Shown here: one piece after another, positions 42,948-54,515 of the stretch
Layout of the letters: each line of letters opens with the position of its first letter
How positions within the stretch are numbered: the stretch's first letter is position 1
Source: Meconema thalassinum
Lineage: Eukaryota > Arthropoda > Insecta > Orthoptera > Tettigoniidae
Direction of reading: 5' to 3'
DNA: 64,000 nt
Assembly: GCA_946902985.2 (NCBI GenBank)
Contig: OX336388.2
Coordinates: forward strand, 295,036,526 to 295,100,525
Translations under genes and position numbers: made by a program
The notes under the pieces: generated by a model
The model's input: only the letters and a program-made list of their open reading frames with translations
Databases searched by the model: none
What the model was told of the DNA's origin: nothing

Positions 42948-45900
42948 TCATTTATTATTTTTCTTTAACATTTCCTGCATGGGAGCTACAGTCTCCGTAT
43001 AACCTGGACAGTTTTCTTTAAAGAATCCCGTTACGCCTAAGAAAGGCCGAATGTGCTTGACTCTCGTTGGTGTAGGGAAATTCTTTATCGCTTCGATCTT
43101 AGCTGGATTTGGCTTCACTCCCTCCTTGTCAATGACGTGACCCAAATATAAGATCTCGCTCTTGAAGAAATGCGATTTCTTCAGATTTACTTTGAAATTC
43201 GATGCATTCAGGTTGCCCAATACTTTATCTAAATTTTCCATGTGAGTTTCAATGTTGTCGGATGCCAGCAGAATGTCGTCAATGTAGCGTACCGTCATCT
43301 CCTTAACTTCCTCGGTTAGATTCCGGTCCAGGGCTCGGATTAAAGCACAGCCCGCTGTTTTGACTCCAAAGGGCATTCGGACGAAGCAAAACGTCTGGTT
43401 ATCGAATAAGAAGCCAGTTAGAAGCTGTGACTTCTCATCCAATTCAAGATGGTGGAAACTGGACGTCAAATCGACTGATGAATAAATGCTCTTGTTTTTA
43501 AAGCCTTTTAGTACGTCTCTGATAATTGGCGCTCTGTCATATTCAGGAAAAATGAGTCTCATGTTGAGATTTCTGGCATCTAAACAAAGTCTAATAGATC
43601 CATTTGGTTTTGTGACTGCCAAAATCGCATTTAGATAAGGTGTAGGTGTCTTCCTTATCACTCCAGCTTGTAACATCTCATCTATAATGACCTTAACTTG
43701 ACCACGATATTTTTCAGGTATTGGGTACAACCTGCTTTTGAAAGGTGACCAGTCCTCGACTTGCATAGAATATTTGAAATTTAATATTTTCCCAGGTACT
43801 GTATCAAATACTGCTTTGTGCTTCCTTAAAATCTCTTCCAATTGTTTTCTGTGTTCACCTCCAAGTTGAATGTCATTGAGCCGCTCCTGCAGTAACTCTT
43901 CAAATTGTGCATCACTGTTATCTCCTTCTGTCAATAAAGACCATATCTCCTGGGATTCAATCTCATCTAGTTCCACAACAGCCCCTTCTACGATGTTATC
44001 TTCTGCCTTTCGTATCTCCTCTTCCGTCTCTTCTGATATTGCTTCCAATGCCCAAGAATTTACCTCTCTTCCGGTAGTGATTTCATCCATATGCAATCCC
44101 ACATTCTTCAGCTGATCATACTCTCTAAAACTGACTGTATTCTTGTGCAAATCTATCACTGCTTGATAGTCACAAATAAAATTTGCACCAAGAATTATAT
44201 TGAAATTCATCTTTGCCATGATAATGAATGTTTGCCCAAAAGTGTGTTCCAATATGTTCAGCTCTAAGTATGCCTGACGTTTACAAGTGACGGTGCGTTC
44301 AGGAATAACACCCCTCACTTTGAGCTGTGGTACAGGAATTACAGGAATATTCTGACTCCGTCCCAACTCTCGAACCAAGGCCTCCGATACCAGACTGATC
44401 TGTGACCCCGTATCCAATAAACATCTTATCTTAATTCCACCAATCCTCGCGTAAATAATGGGTAATTGCCTAATTTCATCGTTCCGTGGTTTCACCGTCT
44501 CCTCCTGGCAGTCTTCTGGCAAAGCAATCCATTCTTGTATGTTCGCTACTATCCATCCATCTTCAACTTCCGACTCTTGCGTTTGTAGACTGTCTTCTTT
44601 ATCCAAATTTAGCATTTTTTTAGCTCCATTTCGACTCCCCTCATCATTCTGTCGCTTATGCCCTTGATATTCCTCTTGTCTCAGTAGACTTCCAGCTTCC
44701 TCAGTATGTGTGTCTGGATTCTTCATGTTCCCAATGGCCTTTTCCCATCTTCCAAGCTCTCCACCTTGGCTAGCGTGTAACTCCTCTAGGTAATTTTGCG
44801 ATTGAGCGTGCCTATCATCCCAGTCATTTCGATAATTACGTGGCTCTCCTTGATTTTGACCTCTCCTTCCTTTCCATCTTTGATTGGCATTGTAATCACC
44901 GTATCTTCCATAAGGCCTGTCATTCCTTCGATTTTCACGCCATTGCTGATATTCTCTCTGTTGATATCTATTGTTGCCTTGGTATGATCTATTGTTATAG
45001 TTATTTTCGTTACGCTGGTATGGTCTGTTTTCTCCTTCCTCCTGGTTTCGCCTAGGTGTGGAGGTGCTTGTATTAGTACCCTGCGTTTTGGTGTTTGCCT
45101 GTTTTGGTTTTATGACCTCTGTGGTATTGACTAATTCCAGCTGTCTTCCTCCTCTATAATGACTATGAGATGTAGTCTCATCGATCTGACGTAATATCTG
45201 CTCTGCATGTAGGGCCGTACTAACGTTCGCTGCGACTAGTACTTGTTGCACGTTGACTGGCAATTGCCTCGCTATAGTCATCACCAGATCTGCTTCATTT
45301 AAAGGGTAATCAAGGTCGCGAAATTTTAGCATTTGCATGTTAAAGAAATCTGAGTATTTCGTTTGCTGGGTGGTTTGGTATTTTCTAGCGTAAAGCTCCA
45401 TACTTAGACTCTGTTGTATTGCTGGCGACCAGTACTTGCGCAGAAACGCTAATCTAAAATCTGACATGGTTCCAAATGTATATTTGAAGCTTAAAAACCA
45501 TGTAAGGACATTTCCTGATAAAAATCTCTCCATCATCCTCAATCTACGTGCTTCAGGTACCCCAGTGTCATTGTAATGGTCTTCAATCTCTTTGATAAAA
45601 GCTTTAGGCGTCACCCCTGAATTTTCCGTGTACTTCTGCGATTTGTAATCGTTTGAGCGAATTACCTGAATAAGTTGTGTGGGCTGATGACCGTCTTGTG
45701 GTGTTGAGCTCCTTTCTATATTCTTGCGAAACCCTTCCGTGTTTGTTGTTAATGGGCTCTCCGCCTGAGTCTGACTTCCTGCTATGCTAGTACCCTCCGG
45801 GCTATTTGAGTCGTCCTGCTTGTCTTTCAACACTCCCGTTTTAAATATCGACGATTGCTCTAATGACCTCAGTTCGGCTTTAATGATCCTGTCCGTCTGT

Positions 45901-46007
45901 TCTTTAAGCTTGCTCTTCATTTCTTGCTCTAATGCTTGAATACGAGTGTGATTTTCGCCTACTGTCTTAAGAATGGTGGATCTTTCCTCTTTAGAATCGA
46001 TATTCAT
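42948..46007 (-). pseudogene. Gypsy gag C-terminal part, protease and reverse transcriptase
   Basis: 1019 residues. A retrotransposon-gag domain lies at about 130-270 (FIKEIEDHYND, NVLTWFLSFKYTFGTMSDFR). A basic R/N/Y/G-rich region at about 320-400 stands where a CCHC zinc knuckle is usual; no CCHC is seen. The protease motif LLDTGSQISLVS is near 531. The reverse transcriptase spans about 754-960, with FVRMPFGVKTAG and the catalytic VRYIDDILLA near 907, then the LGHVIDKEGVKPNP thumb/connection. The start codon shown is inside a frame-shifted overlap with the upstream frame at an A8 run, so the original start was probably further upstream. The frame ends at a TGA within the connection to RNase H. 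Confidence 0.9.
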
Positions 46008-46329
46008 TTTTTTTCCAATCTTTTCTTATCTGCTCTTTAATCGTGCTTACTTTCTCTTCAATCTGGCTTTTGGTGTCGTCTAAGGTACTCTTTAATTGCT
46101 CCTGATCCGCTTCTAGACTTTTCCATTGTTCCGCTGATTTTATTTCGAGACGGTCCATATCTTTAATTATGCCGGATATGTTTTCATCTACTGCTGATAA
46201 TTGTTGTTGAATGACCCTGCCGCTTTTCTCCATCTCCTTAAATCGTCCTTCCAATTTATCCTGAGCTATCTTGACCTCGCTTGTATTCATAGTACATGCT
46301 ATTTCAATTTGCTCTAATTTAGCTAACAC
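45991..46329 (-). pseudogene. Gypsy gag, coiled-coil segment between stop and frame change
   Basis: 112 residues in the same frame as 46357-47193, from which it is separated by one TAA. It is predicted coiled-coil by its heptad-like leucine/isoleucine spacing (LAKLEQIEIA, QDKLEGRFKEMEKS, IIKDMDRLEIK). It overlaps the next frame by 17 bases at an A8 run (46008-46015). This is either a programmed shift site or, more simply, a one-base homopolymer indel. Confidence 0.75.
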
Positions 46330-46356
46330 CGTTTCATCCAGAATGCTAAGTTTTTT

Positions 46357-47193
46357 TTAATCAAAAATTATTTCCATTTTCTTAATCTGATCTAATTGCT
46401 TTTCATTATTTTTACTCACATCTAGGGCCAGTAATACCATCTGTTGATTAGTATGATCTTTCATCTCTGCGGTTAGCGTCTCTAACTGTGAATTGATAGT
46501 GTCATTAATTTCACTTTTTAATAACCTAGCTTGTTCCGCCTGATATTCATTTTGTTCCATCCTACTGTTATTTAATTGTGTCCGCAATGATTCACTTTGT
46601 TCAGCTAGTTTAGTTTTCAGTGATTCACTCTGCTCGGATAATTTGTTTATAGACTCACTTTGTTCTAGCCTACTATTGTTTAATTGTGTCCGCAATGATT
46701 CATTTTGTTCAGATAATTTGTTTATAGACTCACTTTGTTCTAGCCTACTATTGTTTAATTGTGTCCGCAATGATTCACTTTGTTCAGCTAGTTTAGCTTT
46801 TAATGATTCACTTTGTTCTAACATACTCGTGTTTAATGATTGACTCTGTTCTGATAGTTTATTGTTTAATGATTCACTGTTCTGCCAATTTAGTGTCCAA
46901 CAATTTCTGTGTTCTCCTAGCCGCACCCTCAATGATTTCTTGAATCTGTTCCACCGTTGCCATGTTATACAATTTATATGAGACATTAGGGAAATGGCAT
47001 AAAGCAATGCCCTTTGACACATACATACAATCCAATGCACATTTAATTTCTTTACCCTACTCAGTTCATTTATGTTTACATTTAATCCCACTAGTCGATT
47101 GCATCTCTGAGTAGTTCTAGTTTTACTCAATTTAATTTTAAACCCAAGCACATATTTAGTCATTAAATTGTTTTCCTGATCTGATATTAACAC
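46357..47193 (-). pseudogene. Gypsy gag N-terminal coiled-coil region with internal repeats
   Basis: A 278-residue frame. Residues from about 105 onward consist of repeats of the type LSEQSESL(K/R)(T/A)(Q/K)L and NNSRLEQSESINKLSEQ. The longest duplicated unit is about 26 residues (78 bp, two near-identical copies around 46640-46800). It ends at a TAA after MEIIFD, with the coding sense continuing in frame beyond. The repeat-rich N-terminus probably forms a long coiled coil that takes part in Gag assembly. The true start is not certain; other in-frame ATGs exist. Confidence 0.75.
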
Positions 47194-47590
47194 TGACTAA
47201 TTAACAGAGTATTAATTGTCATTTTAGGCTACAGCCTCCTAACATTTTCATGAGTTTGACTTTCTAAACAAATCTAGTTTTAACTTTAATAATTGGGCGC
47301 CCGGTATCACATATATTACCTTTTACTTTAATTCAATAGACAAAAACGTGAACCGTATTTTACTTTGCAAACTCCTGATTTTAATTTATATTTCACACAT
47401 TTGGCGGTATCCACTTCGCCTCAATTACTTTTAATAAAATATCACTTTCCGGTGATTAAATACTGTCATATCTGCCTGCACTTGCGGCATGTCAGTTTTA
47501 CTCAAATACGCCAGTATTGATATGTGTAATTTCTCCGCCGTTACACCACAGTAAATGGCCCCACGCTTGGCCGCGCCAGTTTTATCCCTA
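47194..47590 (-). other. Gypsy 5' leader with candidate primer-binding site
   Basis: Non-coding leader between the 5' LTR and gag. On the - strand TGGCGCGGCCAAGCGTGGGG (47559-47578) begins with TGG, 12 bases after the LTR end, and is the best candidate for the tRNA primer site. The tRNA was not identified, and a 12-base spacing is longer than usual. Confidence 0.5.
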
Positions 47591-50336
47591 TGAACCCTTC
47601 AGAATAGCAGTGTTTATGTGCAAGAATCTTGATAAAGGGGTCGCGCTCAGTTCATAGTGTGATGTTTACGTCCGCCAAACAACATGCTCTACTGAGGCAA
47701 GGTTCATAGGATTAAAACTATAATTAAGAAAGTAAGGAGACAAGACGTAAAATAATAACATGATTTAATGACTAATTGTGCATAAAAAGAAAATAACAAC
47801 AATAATAAACAATATCCTCCCTGAATTTTCCCATGACAGGAACATCTATCAATGTTGAGGAGTCAGACGGATCTCCCCCTTTATAAAAATGTGGATCCAT
47901 GTTCCACTACCTTGCATTTGAATTTTATGTACGCGTGATGACTAACTACGAGAAATGAGTACTTGGATGACTGTTCGTTTACAACGGCTTAACAGCCACG
48001 GTGCTCACGAACAATCATCGCGTAAATCAACGTTTATGGATATGGGCATGACATTAATAAAAACCCTTAAAATCTAATGCTGACACCCATACAACAAATC
48101 TACTATTTACAGGAATCTCCCTGAGACCCTCATTAGTGCGATGACGCACTTAACAAGCTGAGCTGCCAACCTGGCCAATTGCTCAATAAACACACAAGGA
48201 AAGACAGCATTGCACGTGACTTCACGGGTCACTGATATGGAAAATAAACATGGAATAAAACCAACAACAACAAAAGCCTGGCCGGCTAAGATTACTTTAT
48301 ATGAACAAAACTGCATGTTAAGGTAATGCTTCGGAGATTATCGTGATTCGTAGGCAACTCCCATTTATTTAAACAATTTTTACCATTGATCAGTTCTTAT
48401 TCTGTATTTCAAGTAATTACGGAGTCAATAAGCGCTCCTCACTAATGACCTTGCTTGCAACGTTCAGACCGCCTTGTGAAACATCTCCCCCTCTTCAATA
48501 CTTGTCATTTCCCAACTCCAGTGTATATAAATAACTGACCAGCTGTGCCGTTATCTCAAGGAACCAACAGCAAGAAAATCTCAACCACCTCAACATATGG
48601 TCAGACAATAATCAAAATATCCACAATTTCCCTCGCAAGGTTACAATATGGATCTGGCACCAAGCTGACAGAAATCAGTCTAAGCTGAAAATCCCGCTTG
48701 TAATTACCACAAAATACACACAATCACACCTCTGGGAATGACATGCCGATTTCCACACAGGTCTGCTGAATAGATGCTCGCAAACATTAAAAAAAAAATT
48801 ACAACCTACGATAGAGCTGATTGCTCTTCGTCACAAATTACATTGCTCCAAAGGCAATAATCTCATTGAATCTGATCAATAATAAACCTTAAACAATTTA
48901 ATTACCCTCCAATCTACTATATCATTATATTACTTCAGTCCTACTTCTGAAACACAACATATCTCCGAGAGACGTTTTTAACCGCATTGCGAACATATGC
49001 AAACACGGCCGTTCACATAGCTACTTTAGTTAAAACAACAAACAAAAACAAGAACCTTCCACTAATAACATATGCGAGCTGTTTCCATGCAAAAGGTGTG
49101 TCAGACCAAAACTAAAATACTACGTTAATCACACAAGCAAAGTATTTACAAAAATATGTCCCATAAACCATAAGTTAATTTATCAAATAATAAAGAATAT
49201 TATATTGTACTCATCTCTCGCTCAGTCACCCGTCAAAGAACATCAGCTGCCATCTCCCAATTGAATGGTTCTTATCTCATCTCAGCCATCTGGACGGAGT
49301 GTTGAGAATTCCAAACTTCTTCTATGGTAATCGATGTCATCTCTCGTGCTGATTCAGAAAGTTAGATTAATATACACTTGATATCTGACTACTAAATTCG
49401 CCGTTCCAGGTACTACTTTCCCCGTAACAGTTTGTTGGCGAATTATCGACGATACTGCCCCTACAAAATATAGTACTGTGACTATCTATCACTGCATTTA
49501 ACACATTTACAATAACTTCTATGTCCTCATGACACGCAAAAGTATAACAGCCTACGTCCTTAGACGCACAAAATTAATAATAAACTTGTGTCTTCGACAC
49601 ACAAATGTAATACGTTCCGTCCTCAGACGAACACAAGTAAAAAGTCTACGTCCGTCGACACACAAAGTAATAGTCCTTGTCTTGGCTTTTCACGCCACTT
49701 ATAAATGAACTGGCCCTAGGTCTTGATGGGGGGGGGGGGGTAATTATATAAAAATTTCTCGAAATAATGGTGGTACAGGAATGAAATAAGTATCACTGAA
49801 CTCATAACATTGCACAGGTCAAGAATATGCCCATTAATCCTAGAATCGATCGTAGAGATTTTGTCTAGGCGATTTCCCGCGTGAATGCTAGCCACCGCGT
49901 ACCCAAGCTGGTCTTGCCGCGCTCGTAGGCATTCATTTCTCATTGGTTCCACATTTTCTGTAACTTGGCGGTTTTTAGCAGATCTTGGCGTCGTAGGAGT
50001 GTCTATTATCTTCATCAGCCACTCACGTTACTGCATCATATTTCTTCTAGGCGCGAATATTACAATGAACATACCAGAACCATGTCTCACTGCGCGTCGC
50101 TTCTATTTTTGAGGTGGCCAACACCTGTCCTTCTGACACATCGCTAGGCTATTTCCTTTCACAGCTGAAGTATTTAGCCTTTTGTCAAACTGCTTCAGGT
50201 ATGTCCCCGCTGTCTCCAACAAATGCTTGAAATTTCCTCATCTCCGTCTGGCTACTTTCATGATGCTGGTGGAAATATTTATTAATTGAAGAAATAAAAC
50301 ATAGAATCATTTATCCAACAGAGGATAAAGGGTTCA
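47591..50336 (-). repeat. Gypsy 5' LTR, 2746 bp
   Basis: The upstream LTR in the sense of the element (minus strand). TGAACCCTT...AAGGGTTCA ends as in the other LTR. The same degenerate hairpin repeats lie at 49505-49695, followed by a G13 run at 49728. The promoter would be here, but no clear TATA/initiator could be assigned with confidence. The 69-residue open frame at 48107-48316 is identical to the one in the other LTR, which follows from LTR identity rather than from selection. Confidence 0.92.
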
Positions 50337-50563
50337 ATACATTCTACATGGCTGACAGTACGTCCTGGTACTAATATCCGCCACCGTGCGCTCATTGTTT
50401 CCTCTTACCACTGCCAGCTGGATCACATCTCTTTGGCAGCCAGGAGGGATGCGATCCAGCTGGCGGTGCTTCTTACACACTTCCGTCCCATTTTTCAAAA
50501 TCACTCCCATAGAAATATCCAACAACTGAGTGGAAAGATGTTACTCATCAAAAAACAAAGTAA

Positions 50564-50773
50564 AGCCATCATTACTTCCGACTTGACGTTTTAGTGTTAC
50601 CCTACAGTTACAGTATCTAGCGGTCAGAAGGAAAATCACTTTAACTAGACAATCACAGGAAGCCATTCAAATCGATATGTCACGACTATTTGAGTTTCGT
50701 TCACGATGTCGCGATTTGGCGAACGAAACTCTAGCCTAGCACTGAAACGTCAAGTGGGAAGTAATGATGGCTT
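50564..50773. mobile_element. MITE, 210 bp, TA target duplication
   Basis: Inverted ends AAGCCATCATTACTTCC...ACTTGACGTTT (left) and AAACGTCAAGTGGGAAGTAA (right) match over about 34 bp. They are flanked by TA at 50562-50563 and 50774-50775, which suggests Tc1/mariner mobilisation. An inner hairpin (GAGTTTCGTTC ... GAACGAAACTC) lies at 50691-50742. Confidence 0.87.
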
Positions 50774-50799
50774 TACCATAACTACGGTGTAGCCAAACG

Positions 50800-51780
50800 C
50801 TGGGATTGCATCATTGTCAAGAACCAAACTCGCTTTCTCCTGAATCCTGTCCCAAATTAATTAAAATTAAACGTAAATTCAGACATCGGTTATCGGACCG
50901 AGTTAAAACGCACAATCATTCATTCATTTCCGTGTCCGGTCAGCATTTCCAAAAAACTGCAGCTGCGATGGTCTTGTTGCTTCCTCTAAAAACATCTTCC
51001 ATTGTGCATGGGTTGTCCAGGAGGGGGCAGATAAGTAGGTGGCTTGGGTCTTATTCAGCTCCACATTCACAAGAGGTGTCAGCGTCTGCTGGAAGGATCC
51101 CCCATTTTTGCAGGTTGGTCTTGCATCGGGGGACACCCACTCTTAAGCGGTTGAGGGACCTCCACACAGGATAAGGTAGGTCGGTGCCAGGAGCCAGTTC
51201 TTCCTTTGGTGACATGTCTGTGGGCAGTGAGCTCCTCCATCTATTGAGACGAGTTGTCTCTGGTGTTCTCTCCAGCGGCAGAGTCCTAGCAAAGAAACTC
51301 GGAGGCGAGACCTTGCTGCCTGGTGCCCATATAGTGGATGTCGATGGTCATTCTCCTGCTTTGTTCTCTCAGCATCCGCAGCAGTGGCCCTCCGGATGTT
51401 GGGTGGGGCTATTCCAACAATAGGGTATAGTTTGTGCACTGGTGTTGGTTTCAGGCATCCCTAGATTATCCGTGCAGTGTCGTTGACAGCAGTATCAACC
51501 TGCTTTGCATGTGCTGAAGCGTTCCACTCAGCAGCTGACACACACAGTGCAAGTCCGCAAGCCCTCAGGATGTGCGGGCTGGCTCCCCAGGTGCTGCCGA
51601 TCAGCTTCTTGAGTATGCCATTGTGAGCACTGACCTTTTGTTTCGTGTTCAGACATTGCTGTCTGTAGGTTAGAGCACGGTCTAGTGTGACACCTAGGTA
51701 AACTGGTGTTGGGCAATGTTTCAGTCGCTCCCCTCGCCATGTGATGTCCAGCTATCGCCGTGCTTCCCTGTTTCGTAGAT
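50800..51780 (-). pseudogene. Jockey-type LINE fragment: region after reverse transcriptase
   Basis: Across frames on the - strand: TWRGERLKHCPTPVYLGVTL, KQKVSAHNGILKKLIGSTWG, AKQVDTAVNDTARIIWGCLK, PTPVHKLYPIVGIAPPNIRR, then LNRLRVGVPRCKTNLQKWG and a cysteine-rich CECG-like end. This order (LGV-T-LDR, WG, AKQVD...N-T-R-I-G-C-KPTP, GIAPP-RR, T-LNR-R-G) is that of the C-terminal domain of jockey-clade LINE proteins. Several frameshifts are present. The reverse transcriptase catalytic region is missing (5'-truncated). Dead. Confidence 0.8.
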
Positions 51781-52300
51781 GGAACGCACACACAATAAGA
51801 AGAGTGGACTAGTGAGCATCGTAGGACCACATTCGTATCCATCCATAAGATTGCCTTTCTCACGTCAAATGACAAAAATAAATCAGAAGTCGATCGCCTA
51901 CCAGCGCAGCTAAGAGCCCAAGTCGTGGAGGTGTTACTACTCCACTCTTGCTGCATACCAAGTTTACAACAGTACCTTCGTCGTGAGCGACCCCATGTGC
52001 CCTCTCTTAAAGAGAAAAGGAACTACAATGAAAAGAAAAAGAAGGCTGATCCCTAGAAGGATGAGGGATCAGGAAAGATGAGACAAGGGATATTAAGGCG
52101 GGAAAGGAAGCGACTCCCTAGGCCTTGGATACCCTAATACCGGCGGGGTCAGTGGAAACAAAAGTTGACCAAGAGCGGTCGACAGGAAAGAAGACCCCAT
52201 AGGGGTCCAGCACAAGTAAGTAGAAGCAATGCCGGATTCAGGTGCGGTCGCCAACCCTCGTCCCACTAGATGTGAGCCCCTGGGGGTCCTCTTCCAAGAC
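51781..52300 (-). repeat. Dispersed repeat D, copy 1, minus strand
   Basis: On the - strand: GGGGCTCACATCTAGTGGGA, GGTTGGCGACC, TTCTTTCCTGTCGACC, GGTATTAGGGTATCCAAGGC, TTGTCTCATCTTTCCTGAT. The same order occurs on the + strand at 53810-54060. It lies immediately upstream of the jockey fragment in the same orientation, so it could be the 5' leader of that LINE, joined after internal deletion. Confidence 0.6.
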
Positions 52301-52880
52301 ACTTGGTGTAGATTAGTTACTACCTTATGATCTTGCCATTCACTGACGCCATTGACTCTCAGTCCTTTCCCACTTGCCCTATGTCATTATCCTGAGTTCT
52401 CGTCGTTTGAGACGCAGCCGTGTTTGCCTTAGAACATGTACAGCGTGTTTCGCCTGAATACACAACAGGCCTACCACCTGCAATAGAGCCGCGACAAGTT
52501 CGTCTATCTCTGGTCCCTGTCCTATCCTTTCGTTACAAAGACTGTCGCGGTGCTCAGACGCTAGCGCGAGAGACTGCGGAGCTGGTGGCTTCTTATTTTA
52601 GAAGAAGTTCTTCATGTTTACCAGCTCCCTTTGCCTGGCCTCCAAAGAAGTCCCGATATGACGACACCAGACAATGTTCTCTGGGGTTTCATAAAGCAAT
52701 AAGTAAGAAACACTTGATACCACACAACTCAGGAATTACGAGCATCTGTGGAGCACACCTTCACCTTCGTGACTCCGGAGTATCCCCGCAAAACATCTGC
52801 CAGAACATGGTGCAGAATGCAGCCGTGTTACGACAAGGATGGTGCTCATACTTAAGTCTATGTTCGACGATGTCGAAATG
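52301..52880. other. No gene recognised
   Basis: A 154-residue open frame (52420-52884, +) crosses this GC-richer stretch, but I recognise no domain, repeat or transmembrane segment in it. I leave it unannotated as a gene. Confidence 0.35.
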
Positions 52881-52889
52881 TTAACATTA

Positions 52890-53350
52890 TATGTCAGAAA
52901 ACTGTATCATAATGAGGCTCATAACACTATATTTCATTATGAAACAGTTTCTCCCACCAATCAGAGCTCTAGAAACAGTTGTGTGACCAATTAGGTACGG
53001 ACACCTTCGCGCAAGCACTCAAAATCCGCTGTAAGCAATAGGTGTTCTGTGTTGGCAAGCAAAGTGAATGGTCTCTGCGTCCGGAGTGCCTTGACCCACG
53101 CATGCGCTCTTTTCAGTCAGCAAAGTCAGCGCGCCCTGTTCACTAACTGAATCCCACAGATATTTATGAATATTTATGTTAAAACATACAATAAAGTTAT
53201 AATTATCGTCGAACATAAACAGTCGTATGCAACTCGCCTATAATGGTAATTAAGACACTCGTATGGATATTATAAAACTCACATACGCTCGTTTTATAAA
53301 CATACTCGTGTCTTAATTATTGGCATTATAGGCTCGTTGCACTATTATGA
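52890..53350. repeat. Dispersed repeat family E, copy 2, with internal hairpin
   Basis: It shares with 657-1215 the opening AAAACTGTATCATAATGAGG, TTTCTCCCACCAATCAGAG and ATAAACATACTCGTGTCTTA segments, and lacks the SINE. At 53231-53345 an inverted repeat of about 50 bp per arm (CCTATAATGG.AATTAAGACA ... TGTCTTAATTATTGGCATTATAGG) forms a strong hairpin that copy 1 does not have in full. Confidence 0.65.
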
Positions 53351-53799
53351 CTCTTAAGACTTCAAGGTAACTGTGTCTAACAAACATTCAACCATATCAT
53401 AATGTTTAAAATAAAGAGGAGGCGGGTACGCCCACTTCCGGACCACCCTGTACTAAGGCAACCACGATTGTAATGTTAAAAGCGTTATTGTTTTGGCATT
53501 TCAAGCTGTAAGAGGCCCCCTTAAGTTCTATTGACGGCAAAATACGTTACACCGACAGTTCCTAAAATACCCATTTTATCAACTTTATTTTTAAAATACT
53601 CCATTCTCTCACTATCATCAAAAATGTTCCACACCATCATGGGAACGTAATGAGGCAAGAAGTCGTTCTGAAAACCTTCATTGGTTAACATAAACTACGG
53701 GATTTGGAAGATGATTTATTTTAACAGAATTTCAGTAAATATGTGACATCCGTGACCTATGGTATGGTAACACTTATGACGTAGGTACCGATCTCTATA
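53351..53799. other. No gene recognised
   Basis: AT-rich intergenic sequence without identifiable elements. Confidence 0.35.
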
Positions 53800-54515
53800 A
53801 ATATACCCCCCAGGGACTCACATCTAGTGGGACATGGGTTGGCGACCACGGGGCCCCAGCTGAATCTGGCATTGCGTCCACTTATGTACTTGTGCCAGGC
53901 TTCTTTCCTGTCGACCTCTCTTGCTCTACTTCAACCCCGACGGTATTAGGGTATCCGAGGCCTAGGGAGTCTCTTCCTCGCCTTAATTGGCTCTTGTCTC
54001 ATCTTTCCTGATACCCTCATTCTGCAAGGGGTCAACCTTCTTTTTCTTTTCATGTTATCTCCTATCTTCTACTCAAGGCCCTCAAGGAGGCAGGGTGTGT
54101 GTAGCCCCACCACTTCTGGTGCACGCTGGATATTGCTAAACCCTCAGGGACTCACGGCTGGTGAGTTCGGGAGTTGGCAATCTCAGGGGATTCTTGAGCT
54201 GGGTCCGTTTTCCCCCCTTTTTCCACTGACTTTGGAGCGGTCCTCTCCTCTTTCCATTTCCTATCTGCCTTTCATGGCTCTCCTTCCTTCCAAGTCCCTC
54301 AATCCTCATTCCTCGAGGGTTGAGGGCATTTCTTTTCTTCCTGTCCTTTATTTGCCTTATCCTTTATTTGTTTACCATTTCTTCTTCTAGTTTGTAAGTC
54401 TGTAGTTAGTATTAGTTATAGTTTTCATTCTCATCTCATCTTTCACTATCACTCAAACCATTAGGGGCCGATAACCTAGATGTTAGGCCCCTTCAAACAA
54501 CAATTATCATCATCA
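53800..54515 (+). repeat. Dispersed repeat D, copy 2, with LINE-like 3' end
   Basis: It starts GGGACTCACATCTAGTGGGA, continues as copy 1, then runs through a pyrimidine-rich stretch (TTTTCCCCCCTTTTTCCAC, CTTTCCATTTCCTATCTGCC). It ends with a short stem GGGGCC...GGCCCC around TAACCTAGATGTTA, then AAACAACAATTATCATCATC. A terminal (CAT)n run after a small hairpin is typical of LINE-mobilised sequences. No reverse transcriptase is present, so it is non-autonomous or internally deleted. Confidence 0.6.

Larger units (their letters stand above)
38086..50336 (-). mobile_element. Ty3/Gypsy LTR retrotransposon, complete, 12.25 kb
   Basis: Two LTRs (38086-40830 and 47591-50336) flank a 6.76-kb interior coding gag-pol on the - strand. 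Each LTR starts TGAACCCTT and ends AAGGGTTCA. The 4-bp target duplication ATAC is at 38082-38085 and 50337-50340. Domain order is gag, protease, reverse transcriptase, RNase H, integrase, so Ty3/Gypsy. No envelope-like frame was found. Reading frame lesions: a stop at 46357-46359, a frame change at an A8 run near 46008, and a stop at 42948-42950. These make this copy unable to encode an intact polyprotein. Near-identical LTRs indicate a recent insertion. Its very long LTRs recall the Ulysses/Osvaldo group of flies, but that link is a guess. Confidence 0.93.

Noticed and set aside
45991..46015. Programmed gag-pol frameshift at the A8 run
   Set aside because: The shift would lie inside gag, upstream of the gag core domain, not at the gag-pol border, so a homopolymer indel is the simpler explanation.
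52420..52884. 154-residue open frame as a host exon
   Set aside because: No recognisable domain, no convincing splice sites and no start context; it lies between repeats.
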